A stretch of 64,000 bases of DNA from Morella rubra (Eukaryota > Streptophyta > Magnoliopsida > Fagales > Myricaceae). The stretch lies in contig CM025851.1 of assembly GCA_003952965.2 (NCBI GenBank), positions 6,190,660 through 6,254,659 of the forward strand, written 5' to 3'. Positions 14,039-34,091 of the stretch are shown here, in pieces. A model generated the notes under the pieces. The model ran no database searches. It had not been told where the DNA came from and saw only the letters and a program-made list of their open reading frames with translations. Position numbers and translations under genes: made by a program. Every line of letters begins with the position of its first letter. Within the stretch, counting starts at the first letter, position 1.

Positions 14039-14668
14039 TTGACCATTACTTTATCTAGCTTGGTAAATGTGTTTACCCATTCTGGTTGTATCTTTTTGAA
14101 GGATAACTCATGTATTTACCTATGTTGTGGTTCTCAAAGACAAATCAATGTAGTTGCATATTGCTTTTCGAAAAATCAATGTGTTTACCCATTCTGGTTA
14201 TATCTCTTTGGTTAGTTGCTTTTCTTGCTTTTCAGTGTTACCTATTTGATATTTTTCATCATATTTTATACCAATAACAAAGACAACATTACATAACCAT
14301 TTAACAAATCAAAGTACTCATTCTGTAACTAAGATTCAACATTGTATACGAATAACAAAAGCACCCATTCTCATTTAATCCCATAATTCCTGCATCACTT
14401 CAAATGCACCATAAAGTAAAATATTGAACACCATAATTAAAGCCTGAAAACCACAATCTGCCCTAATATGGACAACTTCAAAAATACATACAACCATTAC
14501 AGATTATCCATATCCAGTGTCAATCCCAAAATACATAACACCATTATAGATTTTACAAATCCAATGTCAATCCCAAAATACATAATTATACAGATTTTAC
14601 TACAAGTGACATAACACCAATCAAACTTTGCTTCCACAAAATGTCGAACTATGCAGAATCTTGCCAAA

Positions 14669-17600
14669 CTACTGGCTGGATCGAACTATAGGCAGCTTGC
14701 GGGGCGAGCGCCTTAGTTGTGTCGGCTGTGACCCACCTTGAATCGTTGTCTGTTAATAATGCAAAGTGAATTTGTAATTAGTAAGGCATGTAATGAAAAC
14801 TATTGCACTTTTTTTTACAAGCTAAAAATGCTTACCTCGGAGATGTTTTTCCTCTTTGTTGTACTCTTCTTGGCAGACAATCCCATTGCCTGAAATGGAT
14901 TCGATGACTGTGATCTTTTCCCCTAATTGTCAACAAATTACATATATATTTTTCAGCCAATACTAGTAATATGACTTATGATAAACAAATTAAGGTAAGT
15001 ATTTTTTTCCATTACCTCCGTTGTAGTTTCCCTTCGAGACTTTAGTGGCTATGATGGCTGCAATGGCTGTGATACTTGAACCTAAATGTATGACATATCA
15101 CCATTTTGTTTTTTGTCATTTCAAATTCAATATGATATAGGGACTTTATCCTTACCTCAGTTCCAGATTTCTTTCGTGGAGATCTTCGAGGCTGTGATAT
15201 AGAGACTTGCGTTGACTCGTTAGTACGGGCCTGTATAGTAAGATCCCCAAGCAATTATTTATCATGTAATTTTAAGGTGAATGAGTTATGATAATGATAA
15301 AACAGATCTTACCTCACAAGGTTCTGCAGTCATTGTTGTATTATTTCCAACAGCCTTCGGTGCTTCACTTGATGGTCCAGCCTCATCCTGAAATGAATCT
15401 AACGTCAGTAATTATTCGAAATGTCGTAATAAAACTCAATATCCCATTAATGTCACCTGATTTGCAGCTTTCTTCTTGGATGGCTTCTTCGGATATATTC
15501 TATTGTTGGGATTTGACGGGTAATTGCATCTCCTTGCATTATGGCCAAGAACGCCACATGTCCTACAACGAACCGGCAAGCCACAATGACTAACGTTATA
15601 CGGATGTTGTGGCTCATCTTCCGCACGGACCCTTGCTTTCCTCGGACGTCCAGGCATAGACCGAATCACAGGAGATCCTATAGGTAAAATATTTGCACAA
15701 GGCCACTCTCCTAATCCAGGCATCACGTGCACAACATGTGCGTAAGAAGCGTGGTATGCCGCCTTCCGATACCAATCATGGATGTAATCCTCAGAGATCA
15801 GCTTATTAGAATAAATAGCAGTGCAAGCATGCGCACATGGGATGCCATTGAGCTGCCATCGTCTGCAACTGCATTCCTGGGCTCTAATGTTAACCAGTTT
15901 ACGATCCCCATCAACTATATCAACCTCGAAATTGGTCCCATCTGCCCACTGGCAGATGCAATGCCTAACATCATGTTTGTTCTTTTTAAGCTTTCTCTGT
16001 ATACGAGGACAAATGTCCCAAGTTGATGTTTAAAGCATCGTCCGTTTTGCTTGAACCGATTCATCAATAGACGTCTGATATCCTCTATCATCGTCAAGAT
16101 AGGCTTATCCCGTGCTTCTTTGATCCACTAATTGAATGTTTCAGCGATGTTACTAAGTAGACAATCGCTCTTTAAGGTTGTACTAAATGCATGACGAGAC
16201 CATTCTTTAGGGTCAATCTCTGTAGGATACTTCCAAGCTTTTTCATTCACCCTTCCTAAGTTTGCCATGGCTCTTTCAAACCCAGATCTTGTACACGCAC
16301 ATGTTGCCTTCCATAGGAGGTCCTTCACGGACTTGTCTCTCCACTGTTTGCTCTTCAAGTTGGCATGCAAGTGCTTCATGCAATGCCGCTGCTCATCATT
16401 CGGCACTAGCTTTTCTAGTGCCTCCCGAAGCCCCTACACAACAGTTTGTAATGAGTATGGAATATCAGTACATGATTTCAGCTATGAAACAAAAGAGCAA
16501 ACAAATGGTGTGCACTAACCTTTTGCCTGTCTGACATCCAACACCATGGGCGCTGATCTTCAGATCTAATATCCTCCATGAGTATCTCTATGAACCACGT
16601 CTAAGAAGATCGGCGTTCCACCTCTCCCACTGCATACGCAAGTGGGTACATATCATCATTTGCATCTTTCGCCACTGCACATAACAACTGGCCCCCAAAT
16701 GGGCCCTTGAGGTGACAACCATCAAGGTAAATCATTGGCCTAACTCCAACCAAGAAGCCACATTTGGGAGTCTCCAGCTTGACATACATGCGCTAGAAAA
16801 GATGTCCGCTTCTCTAAATCTTCACCCATGAACCAGGGCTCCACTTATAAACAGCAATTGCGTAGTCGCATACATACTTGTACTGGTCCGCATGCCTCCC
16901 ATAGACCAATTCAAGTGCCATCTTTTTTGCCATATGCATGTTTTTAGAGACTTGTATTTTATAGTCTCTACGAATATTCCCTCGCAACGCCATGAGTGGC
17001 ATGTTAGGGTCGTCTCGAATATTTTCAACGTACCGAACAACAGTAAATTTGGCATCCAACTTTTTGTTCTTTTGGTGCGTGCCACAAGTGTGCTTTGAGT
17101 TAAATGTCTTGATCTGAACCGCTTCTTTACCATACGTAAAAGAAGCGTGGATCCGCCAACCACACTTGAGTGCACAAACCGCTGTAACCCTTTTCTTGTT
17201 ACTCTTAAGACAACAGTAGTCATAATTATTTTGGATGTCGTGCAACGTTAAAGCCTTTTTAAATAGGGCCAAATCTTTAAACTTCATCCCCTTTTCGAGG
17301 TGCATCGTACCATCCTCCAACTTCTCTTCTCAAAAGTCGGTAGCCTTCCTCTTATGTGGTTTATCCCCATCAGAAACATTATCCTCACTGGTACTTTCCA
17401 TTACATCATCATTCGAACCCCCAACAATCTTGGGCTCGTCCACTAAAACATCATTCTTTGCACCTTGCCCGAACCACTCCATGGAAGCCTTCCCAGCATC
17501 ATCTCCACTCTCATCATTCTAAACTACATATTCATATAATTCAGAATCGTCATCAGACTCATCAAAATCACTGACATCAGCATCATTATTATCCCCCCAA

Positions 17601-18140
17601 TATCATCACCAGAATCAATTGTCTCACCTTCACTATTAACACCCTCGGCATCCCTCACAATATCCTCGATATTAACACTCACATCCTTTACATTGACACC
17701 CTCGGCATCCCTTACAATTTCCTCAGCATCAACACCCATATCTGTCATACTCCTATCTTCCAGAACATCATCAAAAACCAGATCTTCCTCATTGAGATTT
17801 TCTGTTACATCCGGTTCAGGAACTAAGACTGGTTGACTAGTAGCGTGCTTAACGTAAATCCTCAACGTGTCCCAACCTTTAAGATGAATTTTCGTAGTGA
17901 TCGTCAAGACATCAACGTCACATTTTAGAGGGGTCAAATCAGACTGACAATCATCTCTCTCTAGCTTACACCATAACTCCACAGCATCTGCATAGTTCAT
18001 AGTTGTCTTCAACAACGTCCACAGATGTATGACTGAGATATAGTCAGGGTGAGATCGCCTAAATTGCTAATCTGCCCTCCAATGAAGTCCCCTTTCCGAA
18101 ACTCCATTCTCCCTCCATGATGCATAACAATCTTCACCAT
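14669..18140 (-). pseudogene. Decayed MURA-type (MULE) transposase
   Basis: In order on the minus strand there is first an N-terminal start at 18140 (MVKIVMHHGGRMEFRKGDF) and an acidic region with repeated EDIVRDAEGVN-like units (17600-17760). The Mutator DNA-binding domain follows (about 17320-16814), with Cys and His landmarks such as CALKCGWR and KHTCG. The DDE-type catalytic core comes next, with DGCHLKG near 16710 and WMSDRQKG near 16540. An intron leads into HCMKHLHANLK (16370). Further on are a SWIM zinc finger CSCRRWQLNGIPCAHA (about 15835-15880), a zinc knuckle CRTCGVLGHNARRC (about 15535-15575) and a Ser/Pro/Arg/Lys-rich tail in several short exons ending at 14669. Stops interrupt it at 17330-17332, 16814-16816, 16793-16795, 16601-16603 and 16128-16130. 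There are frameshifts near 16030 and near 18040. It cannot encode an active enzyme as it stands. Confidence 0.88.
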
Positions 18141-19987
18141 TTGCAAATTGAACGTAAAAAGTCAGATATTTTAAATTGTCATGATGCCTGGTTTAAACCC
18201 AAATTAATCCAAGGCTAATCCAATTGACCAGAGTGAGCAACATAAACCCAAATGGTAGAAAAAATGAAAAGTTATGTGAGAATTGCGAATTATACACCAA
18301 ATGAAAAAATTACTGAAATCCCCTGGTTATTAGCTAAATAAAACAATATTCCAAACAATCTTGTGACCTACAGTCACCTTATTCTGAAGAGTTTTCTGCA
18401 TCTTGTTTCCCTTTCAAAACCCCAACCAACAATAAAGTGTTCATTTCAAATCCCCAGCCAACAAGACGAAACAATATTCACTCAAACAATATTCATAATT
18501 AATATTTTTAGAATTAATATTTTCTATCTGCATGACCATTCAAATAAAATATCACTGTAAATCATCACCCAATACAAATGTGGGTAATGGTAGACCAATT
18601 TTGCTAAATATAATATTTTTAGAATTAATATTTTCTGAATACATGACCATTTGAATGCAAGCATCCTCATCCAGGACATTCTACCTCTTACCATCCTATT
18701 CATGCTGCTAATTAGTTCTAGTTCTAGTTCTCATAGTACTTATACTCCTACAAAAATAGAGTGGAGGTTTCCAACTCTGTGGTAACCAAAACAAATTTTT
18801 TTTTTTTTAAAAAAAATTACTATCTCAATTTGGGAATAGGTAATTTAGAGATATGATTTTCATAAGATGCACATGGCTGGATATTGACCTTTTTCAGTTG
18901 GATAATCCCAACAAATTAGTCATGGTGGAACTAAGAATTTTTTTTGATAAAATGAGAAATGACAAAATTCGTACAATTATTTATTTATCCACCAGTCCAG
19001 TTATCATGAAGCATGCCCAACTCTAGAATTTAAAACACTGGGCTTTCTATGTTCAATAAAATGAGTACAATAGTCAACAGCATTTAAGAACTTTATGAGA
19101 GTTATTAACTAGAAGTATTTTAAAAAGTTCCATTCTTCAAAATTAGCTTATCCTAAATACATTTTCTTTTGAAATTCCAACCTACTTTGATAATTCGAAG
19201 CTTAAGAATAAAGTGAACCAAAATGCAAACCAGAGGGACATCATAAGGAAACCTCAACGATACAAATGCCACCCTGAATTAGTCAAACACACATCTTAAT
19301 AACAAACGCCAGATAAAAGGACAGCTTGACATTCTAGGAGGGACCACTTTGTTAATATATGGGCAAACGACAGATAAAAAGACAGCCTGACATTCTAGGA
19401 GGGACCACTTCATTTTTATATGGGCAAATGACAAAGTTGCAATTCAACTAAGGGGATACACATTTCTAGTGGACAATATTCAATTCAGCAAGAAGGGGGA
19501 CATGTATGGGTGGACAAATGACAATCCATATCTGTAGTTGGCCCAGTGGTTATTGTCATCTATTGCTTTTATGGCTTAAAAAATTCCATATAAAACCCAC
19601 CGAATATTCCCAAAACAGAAAAGCTTCTAAAAGTACAGACATTTTCAACCACAACGATGTATACACTTTAAACAGAAAACCATATAACAAGCTGAGAAAT
19701 TTCCTAAACATTTCGTTACTTACCTTTCGAAAACCTCAGGTAGACAACGTTAACCACCGATGGAATCGAAGACAGCATGGACTGGGCACGGTTTGATTGT
19801 CTGTTCCTTTCGTTTGAGTGATTTAGGGAAAATGGGCATGGTTCGATTGATTTGGAGTAAATAGCTAGGGTTCGAGAGTTCCACTGATTTGGGGAAATTT
19901 TCAAGTGTTTTAGGGAAATGTTTGAGTGTTGGGGTGAAAGGGGACACGAATGGGATGGGCAATGGGGGACAAAAAGTGTGCGCCAAT

Positions 19988-20284
19988 TTTTTGCTGACGT
20001 GGCAGGGGAAATTTCGAAACAAGAAAAGTGTAGACAACGTGGTGTGTACGGGAATCACAAGGACAATAGCCTAGTCAGCAAAATGACCATGTGTCCTTTT
20101 TCTATTGGCCATGACGTGTAATTTTTTGACAGCTCAGCATTTTCCATTAGTTTGGAGACGGAATATGGACGGAGGGGTATTTTTGAGAAAGGTACATCAC
20201 CACAGGGGCAATGGACAACAAATTGAACCATATGGGCATATTCAGGAAAAGCTATACCACAGGGGCACGCGTAATATTTTAGCC
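19988..20284 (-). repeat. Right terminal inverted repeat of the MULE
   Basis: It is the inverted partner of 11764-12058, differing by scattered substitutions and single-base gaps. It is followed directly by the second copy of the target duplication. Confidence 0.88.
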
Positions 20285-20294
20285 TTTTAGTTAA
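20285..20294. repeat. Right target-site duplication of the MULE
   Basis: TTTTAGTTAA, identical to 11754-11763. Confidence 0.85.
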
Positions 20295-21570
20295 TTTTTC
20301 TATGAAAGATTTAAAATAAAATAAAACTATTATATAAGAAATGTCGTGTCTGAAATTTGAAATTCAGAAAGTCAGCATGAAAAGGGTTTCAAATTAAGGA
20401 TGTTGATAGCAATTATCCCTTGAAAGAATATGATCAAAGAAAAACAAATGACCCCAGAACATAGACAAAAACGTAAGAGAGTTGGAAGCAATATCTCTCA
20501 ATTGTTAGCATTTTTATGGCTTTAAAATTTATATTTTGATCAAATGGGAAAAATGACATTGAATTAAAATGACATTGAATTATTGAATGACTAGATTGTT
20601 CTAATTTCACTTAAGGTACATTAAAAAGGGATTTGAAAAAGGAGATTAGTTGCTTTGACATTTGATATGATATATAACTCCACCTTTTTAATGTTACTTG
20701 GCCAAATTTTATACGCTAAACTCGCTAATCTAAAGGTTTGACATTATTTATACTTAGCATTATAAAATTAATAGGTGCAAAACTTATATCTTTTCAATAC
20801 GAAAGATTATAAAATTATTTTAGATCTTAAGGTAACAATGATTTTAACATCCAAAAATACTCCCAAATAATAAAATTGGTTTTTATGATACGAGTACCAA
20901 TTAAGTCAATCACTTACTCGCAATGGTAGAATCGAACTCATACCTCACATACTCGATACTATTTATCTTAAAATTACATAGTTAATTGTACTCGCTTCTA
21001 ACCTTTAATTATTAAACTATCTTTTCTTAAGAGTGATACTTGTCGATTCTATTCAAATATATTATCTACTATATTTAGGGTATCCAAATAATTTTGAAGA
21101 AACAACACGATTCATTATAATTTCTGAAATAAGATCTCCCTAAACTTGTTAGTTTTCTGTTTTTTTTTATCCGCATGTATCAAGGTCAGCTCCACCGCTA
21201 AGGGAAAAGCTGCACAATGGCGAGTTATTTATTTATATACAAATAAAAAAGAAAAAACAACAAAAAAATAGTGGGACAGGCATAGCACAATAATGTTTTT
21301 CTTTCATTTTTTATTTTTCAAGACAGCTTGCGACCAAACATCTACATCGTACACTTGTCATCTTACTACTGGAGCTTTTAGGAACTCAATACACAGACCG
21401 GTAGTGTTAGCATAGTGTGCAGAGCTCTCTTCCTCGCCTTCGTTCTTCTTCGACTTCGAACGCCACAGCTGCTGCTTCTGCTACTTCTTCTTTGTCCTCC
21501 AAAACCCTTAACAAGCCGCTATCTATTTTCCGTGCAAAATCCAGTCCGTTAACCTCACCACCGGTACATC
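20295..21570. other. Intergenic: upstream region of RH20
   Basis: AT-rich sequence with no coding signal. The last 150 bases are richer in C and T and probably include the RH20 promoter and 5' untranslated region. I could not fix a transcription start. Confidence 0.5.
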
Positions 21571-28308
<6,738 letters not shown>

Positions 28309-30000
28309 TTAATGAAGGTAAATTGGCAGATTGATGGCTATGGAGAAAGACCTGGCTCTAACCATTGACGCCTGATATGTGTATTAAGTGGGAAAAATTG
28401 AGGGATAACTTGATTATTAGAGGATAGGAGTTTAGATGGCTTTTGTCCATTGGACTTCCATTTTCTGTTGATCTTTTGTTCAACTGCCTAGAGGACTAAC
28501 TGTAGTGGATTGAACTGTGTAAGAGAAAATATTTGTTCATATGAATTGAGTTTTTGAGGAGGAATGCAATGGAACTTGAAAAATTAGTGATATATGCACC
28601 TGGGCTTTTGCTTGCCTAGAAACATTGTACAAATCCCCGTGTAGCTGTCCCTTGTACGGATAGCGTCGTTTCCTTGGTAGGAGGAGTCTTTCTTGCCCTT
28701 GCCGCCGCAATCTCTCAACTGTTTTCATTTTCTGCATACCCTGATATTTTAAAAAATTTATTGAGTTTTTAAAAAAATCTTATAACTCCGGTTCCGGCCG
28801 TTAGTACAATTCACTCAGGCCAACTCGTTAGGATAACTTAACATAATTTTTTTTAGCCTTGTCACAATTCACCACGTGTCATAAATAAATAAAATAAAAT
28901 AAAATTACAAATTAATTTCTCATGACATGTAGTAAGTTAAACATGGGTTAAAAAAAATCAAATCAAAATCGCATCAAAACTGAGTGTGTAATTATAACTT
29001 TAAATTTTTTTCCTTCAAATTATCGCTCTGTGTAGTGCTCCGGATGATTGTTTCCTGCAGGGTGGATGGATGGGATTGTAGTGTCTTTTATTTACTTTAT
29101 ACCTTTTATTTTCTATTGAGGAGTTACAATTTGTAATGCCAAAGTACCAATATGAGCAGCCTCTGTTGAAAATAGGTTGTTGGCCGGAAGTTAGAAGAGG
29201 TTCTACGTTGAAATCTAGCAGGGGCTCGGAGTTTACAAGAGTTTGAAGGTGTGTGCTAAAACGGATGAGACTTTGGAGTAGAAATGCAACGATGTTATTG
29301 TTCAATCTTATGATTTTTTTATTATAAAAAATAAACTGAGCTTACCCTTTACAACTAATAATCCATTCTAGGGAATAAGATCTTCTGTAATTTTTTGTTC
29401 GAATTGTACGTTGCAATTTGAAGAAAGATAAATATAATAAATAGATATCTGTCGAAACTTTACACGGGTAACATTTAATTTTTCTGTTTGAATTGTATGT
29501 TACAATTTGAAGAAAGATAAATATAATAAATGGATCTCTGTCGAAACTTTACACGAACAACATTTAATAGTGTATGATCCATTTATTATATTATTTCTCT
29601 TTAAATTATACTATGCAATTCAAGCAGAAAATTACATAAGATTCTATTCTCCCCTTGAGTTTACCGTTTTGCCATCCTTCCCATTCACGATTCATTTGTA
29701 TATGAAATAAACTAAAGAAGTGGCATTCTTGGGCTATTGGGTCAGTTCCAGCGTTTAGAGCTTATATCATTAGCTCTTAACTCATTGTAATATTGTTATT
29801 GTATATGGATTTCTTTTTTAAAAAAAAAAAAAAAACCTTGGGTGCATTTTCTGAAAACCGGGAGGGTATGGATGAAAAAGAGGCAAACTAACGGGGTGAC
29901 CTGAAAATTAAAAGAATTATGACGAACTTCGACAGTGGTAGCTTGGTAGAGCTTGGTTGGAGAACAAGAAAGGGTGTTGACAAAGGAATCGGAAGCAACA
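28309..30000. other. Intergenic, with a 79-bp tandem repeat and foldback
   Basis: The first few hundred bases are presumably the RH20 3' untranslated region. Apart from the repeat at 29401-29632, listed separately, I see no coding or RNA gene. A run of about 16 A lies near 29820-29835. Confidence 0.5.
29401..29632. repeat. 79-bp direct repeat pair followed by an inverted copy (foldback)
   Basis: 29401-29479 and 29490-29568 are about 90 percent identical direct copies (from GAATTGTA to CATTTAAT). 29571-29632 is an inverted, more diverged copy of roughly the first 60 bp of the second unit. Read as RNA, the second unit and the inverted copy would fold into a long imperfect hairpin with a short loop. 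It may be a miniature inverted-repeat element. Confidence 0.65.
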
Positions 30001-33000
30001 ATGGGCGAAGCTCCAAAGCTTTACACCAACAAACCCAAAAAGGGTAAGCTCGAGCTCGAGTCCTCGACGACCATTTCCCGTACTCTCAGAAAACCAATCT
30101 TTTATTTTATTTTTTTATTTTTTTAGAAACAGAAACAGGGGTTTCTGTACTGCCGTCAAGATTCTGCTGCTTTTTGTACCTGCGGCGTATTCGCTGTCTG
30201 AATTTTAATCGATTGCTTGTGACCTTCACAAATAGGACAACTGAAAGCCAAGGATTTTTCTTCACCACTGTCGTCTTCGTCGTCGTCATCCATGGGGCCT
30301 CAGTCTTCAGCTCCACCACCTCAGCAGCCCCACAAAGAGTCATTTGCTCGGCGTTACAAGTTTGTCTGGCCCATGCTCTTGGCTGTGAATGTTGCTGTTG
30401 GAGGTCCCTTTCTTTCCTTAATCCCTCAGCTGTGTGATAGAGTTTTTTTTTCTTCTTCTTTCAATTCCCTCGAGATGTTTTGTATATTTGTGTGTATTTG
30501 CACGAAATGTTTAGCTGTAGAGTTAGTGTAATGGTTTTATAGATTTCAGCTTCAAAGAAAGATTTTTTGACTTTATTGCGTGCTTGTCTCGTTGTTGTTG
30601 TTGATGGGTATTCTGTTGTTAGGACAGGGGCCGGGGCTCTAGTCTCATTTGCAGGGGATACCTTGAATCGTTCACTTTATGATCACCACATTTGCCAAAC
30701 ACGGGTCTGAAAAAATCGGTCCCACTGGTTTGGAACACTTAAACCGGGACTGGGACCGGTTCCCAAACCATGCTATTTGTGTGTTCACCCCCCCCCCCCC
30801 CCAAGAGAGTACGTTTTATGATATGGGTAGGTGTGTTGTTTCAAGAAGAAAATATGTGTCAGGTTAATAACAGTTTTTGAAAGTAACTTGGAAGGCAATG
30901 TTGTTATGTTACTAGATGGCTTTTAGGGTATATATCATTTCTCCCGTACATAGGTCCTAACAGACCCAAAAAGAAATCCTCATGGGGTGCAGCGGTGGTA
31001 ATTGACTTTCTCTGGTTGTTTGTGCTTTGAGGGCAGTAAGGTCTTGGTGATTTCCTTTCTCCATTTTTGAAGTGTTGGACAAAACGAAGATAAATTGTTT
31101 GATATGCAATGGGGAAAATGTTGGATCATGGAAGGATGCAACATAATTGTATGACTCCTGGATGGAAAGTCCAGAAGATTGGCGAAACCTTTCCATTTCT
31201 CAATGAGTGACTTATCTCAATAATAACTATACTTTTATTCAGTGAATGCCTATGCAAATTGGACTCAGGGTCTGCTTCAGCTGCGGATATATAGCTAGGC
31301 ATCATGCTTGTTTGTTGTCCACATTTAAGACTCATGGACACATTCCTATAATTTTGATTCATATCTGACATCTATCATATGGCCCGAAGTAGTTCTGCGT
31401 TGGAACTTGGGGAACTGTTTCAAGCCAATGTGCATTCCCTCCTTTTTTGGGATAGACTAGCGACCTGGGATATCCATGTAACATGAGTGAAACTTAAGAG
31501 GGTGATTTAAGGAAGTCTTTCTAGACCCCTCATTGATTCGACAATGTTGTTGGTCACTTGTTTTCCAGAGATAGTATTGGAACCGTGAATTTGCCTTTTA
31601 CCTTAAGCTTTTGTTGAGTCTGACTTGGGTACCTCACTTCACAGACTATAACACAATTATTTGACTTGGTTAAACAGTCCATGCAGAGAGAGTGCGAGAG
31701 ATGAACCTACTTTTTTGAAAATCAAGAAGGCAGACCAAGCTAAAAGAGATCTTGCTGTAATTTCGAAGGACTGGAAAGCTATCAAACTCTCCTGCAATTG
31801 AAAGTTTTTATAGTTCCTTTTGGAGTTTTTGAGAATGAACCTAAAGAACTGTGCGTTGATGTAGAAATGTTACAAAGGTTTTTTTCCGATAATATTCCGT
31901 GAAAACTATCAAGTTTCTTAAGATCTCTGATTAAAAGAATACAACTACATTTTCATAAGATTTGTTCGGTTTAAATAGAAGAAGGGTATTTTAAGTTGGG
32001 GACATTTGGCATCCTTCCTCTGCCCAGGCATGAGGTGGTTTAAGAAAAGCTTACCCTTTAGCTACCTTTTGGCTCTCCCTCGGATATCCTTGGACCCACT
32101 GGCATTTCTTCCTCCCTAAGTGGAAGAAGGTAAGATCACAGCTCCAGTCACATGCTGGTGTATAAGCTGTAGAAGTATAATCCTCTGGTTGATTTACTAA
32201 TCCTGTATGCTTTGGTCCTCTGCAATTTTCATTAGTACTCAATCAAGGCCCTTGCTGTTATGACACAGCTAAAGATGGATTTGTCCTTTCTGTGTCAACT
32301 CAAGAAGAAGGAATATCACATGGTTTAAATTCTTGATTATAGGCTTCTTAGTTCCTGAAAGTACTCCTTTACCTCTTTGTTGTGCTCTCTCCACCAAAAG
32401 ATTAATTTGTTTAAGCTCTCTGCTTCTGTTGTTCACTCTAAAGCAGTGGGCTCTGAAAAAGATGGGTTGCGTTGTGGGAGTGGGCAAGTAATTTTTGCAT
32501 GGACAATGAATTCACTTTGTCACCGCCCCCCCCCCCTCTATCCGGGGTGAAATGCCATTTGGAAAAAGTGACTAAGAGAGTAGAGAGAGAGAGAGAGAAG
32601 GAAGCAAAGAAAGCAAGCTCTTCATAACCCTGAACAATTATTTATTTCTATGTCGTATCCAATTTTCTGTAAGCTTCCCTGCTACTTATTGGTTTCTCTT
32701 CACCACAAAATTTATTTGTGTAAGTGATTAACCCTGTAGACTTGCAAATTATTAGGTGGCCTTGTCTCTTGCATGGATATTTGGATACTAAACGAATAAG
32801 AAACCTCCACTTATCCAAACCAACACAAGATCTTCCTTCGTAGAATGCTTGACATCATATCAATATGTGCAACTTCACCTGTTTATGATGCTCCTTGCAG
32901 GTTGATCTCCCTCACTTACCTGTATACTGTTTGAATTTACCACAATGCATGTCATGTCTCCTCAACATTAATGCTGTTGGTTGTGGGGATGTTATCATCT

Positions 33001-34091
33001 TCCTTGTTTGCTTTATATTGGAGTTGGTTGATATACGGAACATGCATAATTACCTCATGTTCTAGAAAGCAACATTCTTGACGAAGGACACATATTCCTT
33101 CATTTTGTTGGTCTGGAGTCAATGAAATGCTTTCTTCTTGTTTTGACGTAATGATAGTAGCAGGAGTACCTGGAAGCATTCTTCTATCTGTTAGAAGAGG
33201 TCTATGGTTGCCTAATCAGATTAAATTTTGCGGCTATCTAGCATGGAACTTAGAGCTCCTGGTCATGGAACAAACTTATTTTTCCAACCATCTAGTACAT
33301 GACAATCCCTAATAATGATCCTTTGCCCACATGCACTAGATCATTAAGAAGTTGAGAGAAGAAAACACCCACAGAATACAGTTCTTGTTTAGTTATGTTC
33401 GGGCCTTCTAAAGCCGCAGAACTTCATAGGAGTGGTATCATGAACGAGTAACCTTTAGGTTTACCTATATCAATGGTGAGCCGTATGTTGAAAAGACAAA
33501 GTGGGAATCAGTCTCTGTGGTCTCATAGTATCTTGTATGTAGAGTTGCATACTGCAACACCAAGCAGAGTGGACTCATCTATATGCCTTGCATATGGAGT
33601 TCCTGCTATTGTAGATGGGGTCATTAATATGCCTCACATGAAGCATGCAGTCCTAGTGTGTTACAACATTTTTATTTGTTCCAACACTATGGAATGACCA
33701 TCTTGGAGCTTTTTGATTTAGTTGCTTGATTCGACTGTGCTCTAAATGTGCTTCTTATCAGTTTGAGGTTTGCATGCGCTCTGTAGTTTATCTTTTTATG
33801 AGGACGAAGAAGAAAGAAGGGGGAGACGAGGGAGAAGTTCCGACTCCTGTTTCAACAAAGGCTGCAACGACTTCTCCTGTTGCTGAAAAACCCTTACCAT
33901 TGCCAACCATAACAGGGGCTGTGAAGACGCGGGAACCAATTCCAGAGAATCAGCAGCGTGAACTTTTCAAGTGGATTTTGGAAGAGAAAAGGAAGGCCAA
34001 ACCAAAAGATCCTGAAGAAAAGAAGCGCCTTGATGAAGAGAAAGCCATTCTCAAACAGTTCATTCGGGCAAAATCTATCCCAAGTATCTAG
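30001..34091 (+). CDS. Conserved plant single-pass membrane protein (At1g55160-like), function unknown
   Basis: Three exons (30001-30043, 30236-30403 and 33787-34091) give 516 nt and 171 aa with matching phases. Intron 2 is about 3.4 kb. The protein starts MGEAPKLYTNKPKKGQLK, then a Ser/Pro-rich stretch and a basic SFARRYKFVWPM. One hydrophobic segment follows (PMLLAVNVAVGVYLFM, about residues 59-75). After a basic stop-transfer RTKKK comes a Pro/Thr-rich linker. The C-terminus is highly charged and probably helical: REPIPENQQRELFKWILEEK, then KRLDEEKAILKQFIRAKSIPSI. I recognise it as a small protein conserved across land plants and annotated in Arabidopsis only as WAS/WASL-interacting-like. 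Its place between RH20 and the FLX-like gene agrees with that. No catalytic motif is visible. The start is fixed by the first in-frame ATG at the head of exon 1. Confidence 0.82.

Larger units (their letters stand above)
11764..20284. mobile_element. Mutator-like element (MULE), about 8.5 kb, with long terminal inverted repeats
   Basis: Both ends carry long inverted repeats, 11764-12058 and 19988-20284, which I judge to be above 85 percent identical. They begin GCAAAAATATTATGCGTGC on the left and GGCTAAAATATTACGCGTGC on the right strand. A perfect 10-bp duplication, TTTTAGTTAA, flanks the element. The interior encodes a MURA-type transposase on the minus strand and a GRF-type zinc-finger gene on the plus strand, both broken by stop codons. 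Several stops are what C-to-T decay of CAG or TGG would give, as expected for a methylated element. It is therefore a once-autonomous type of element that is now defective, though its intact ends could still be moved by a related transposase. Confidence 0.9.

Noticed and set aside
33726-33786. Extending the last exon of the 171-aa gene upstream to an ATG at 33726
   Set aside because: The acceptor at 33785-33786 joins exon 2 in frame and completes the membrane segment. The upstream codons are intron.
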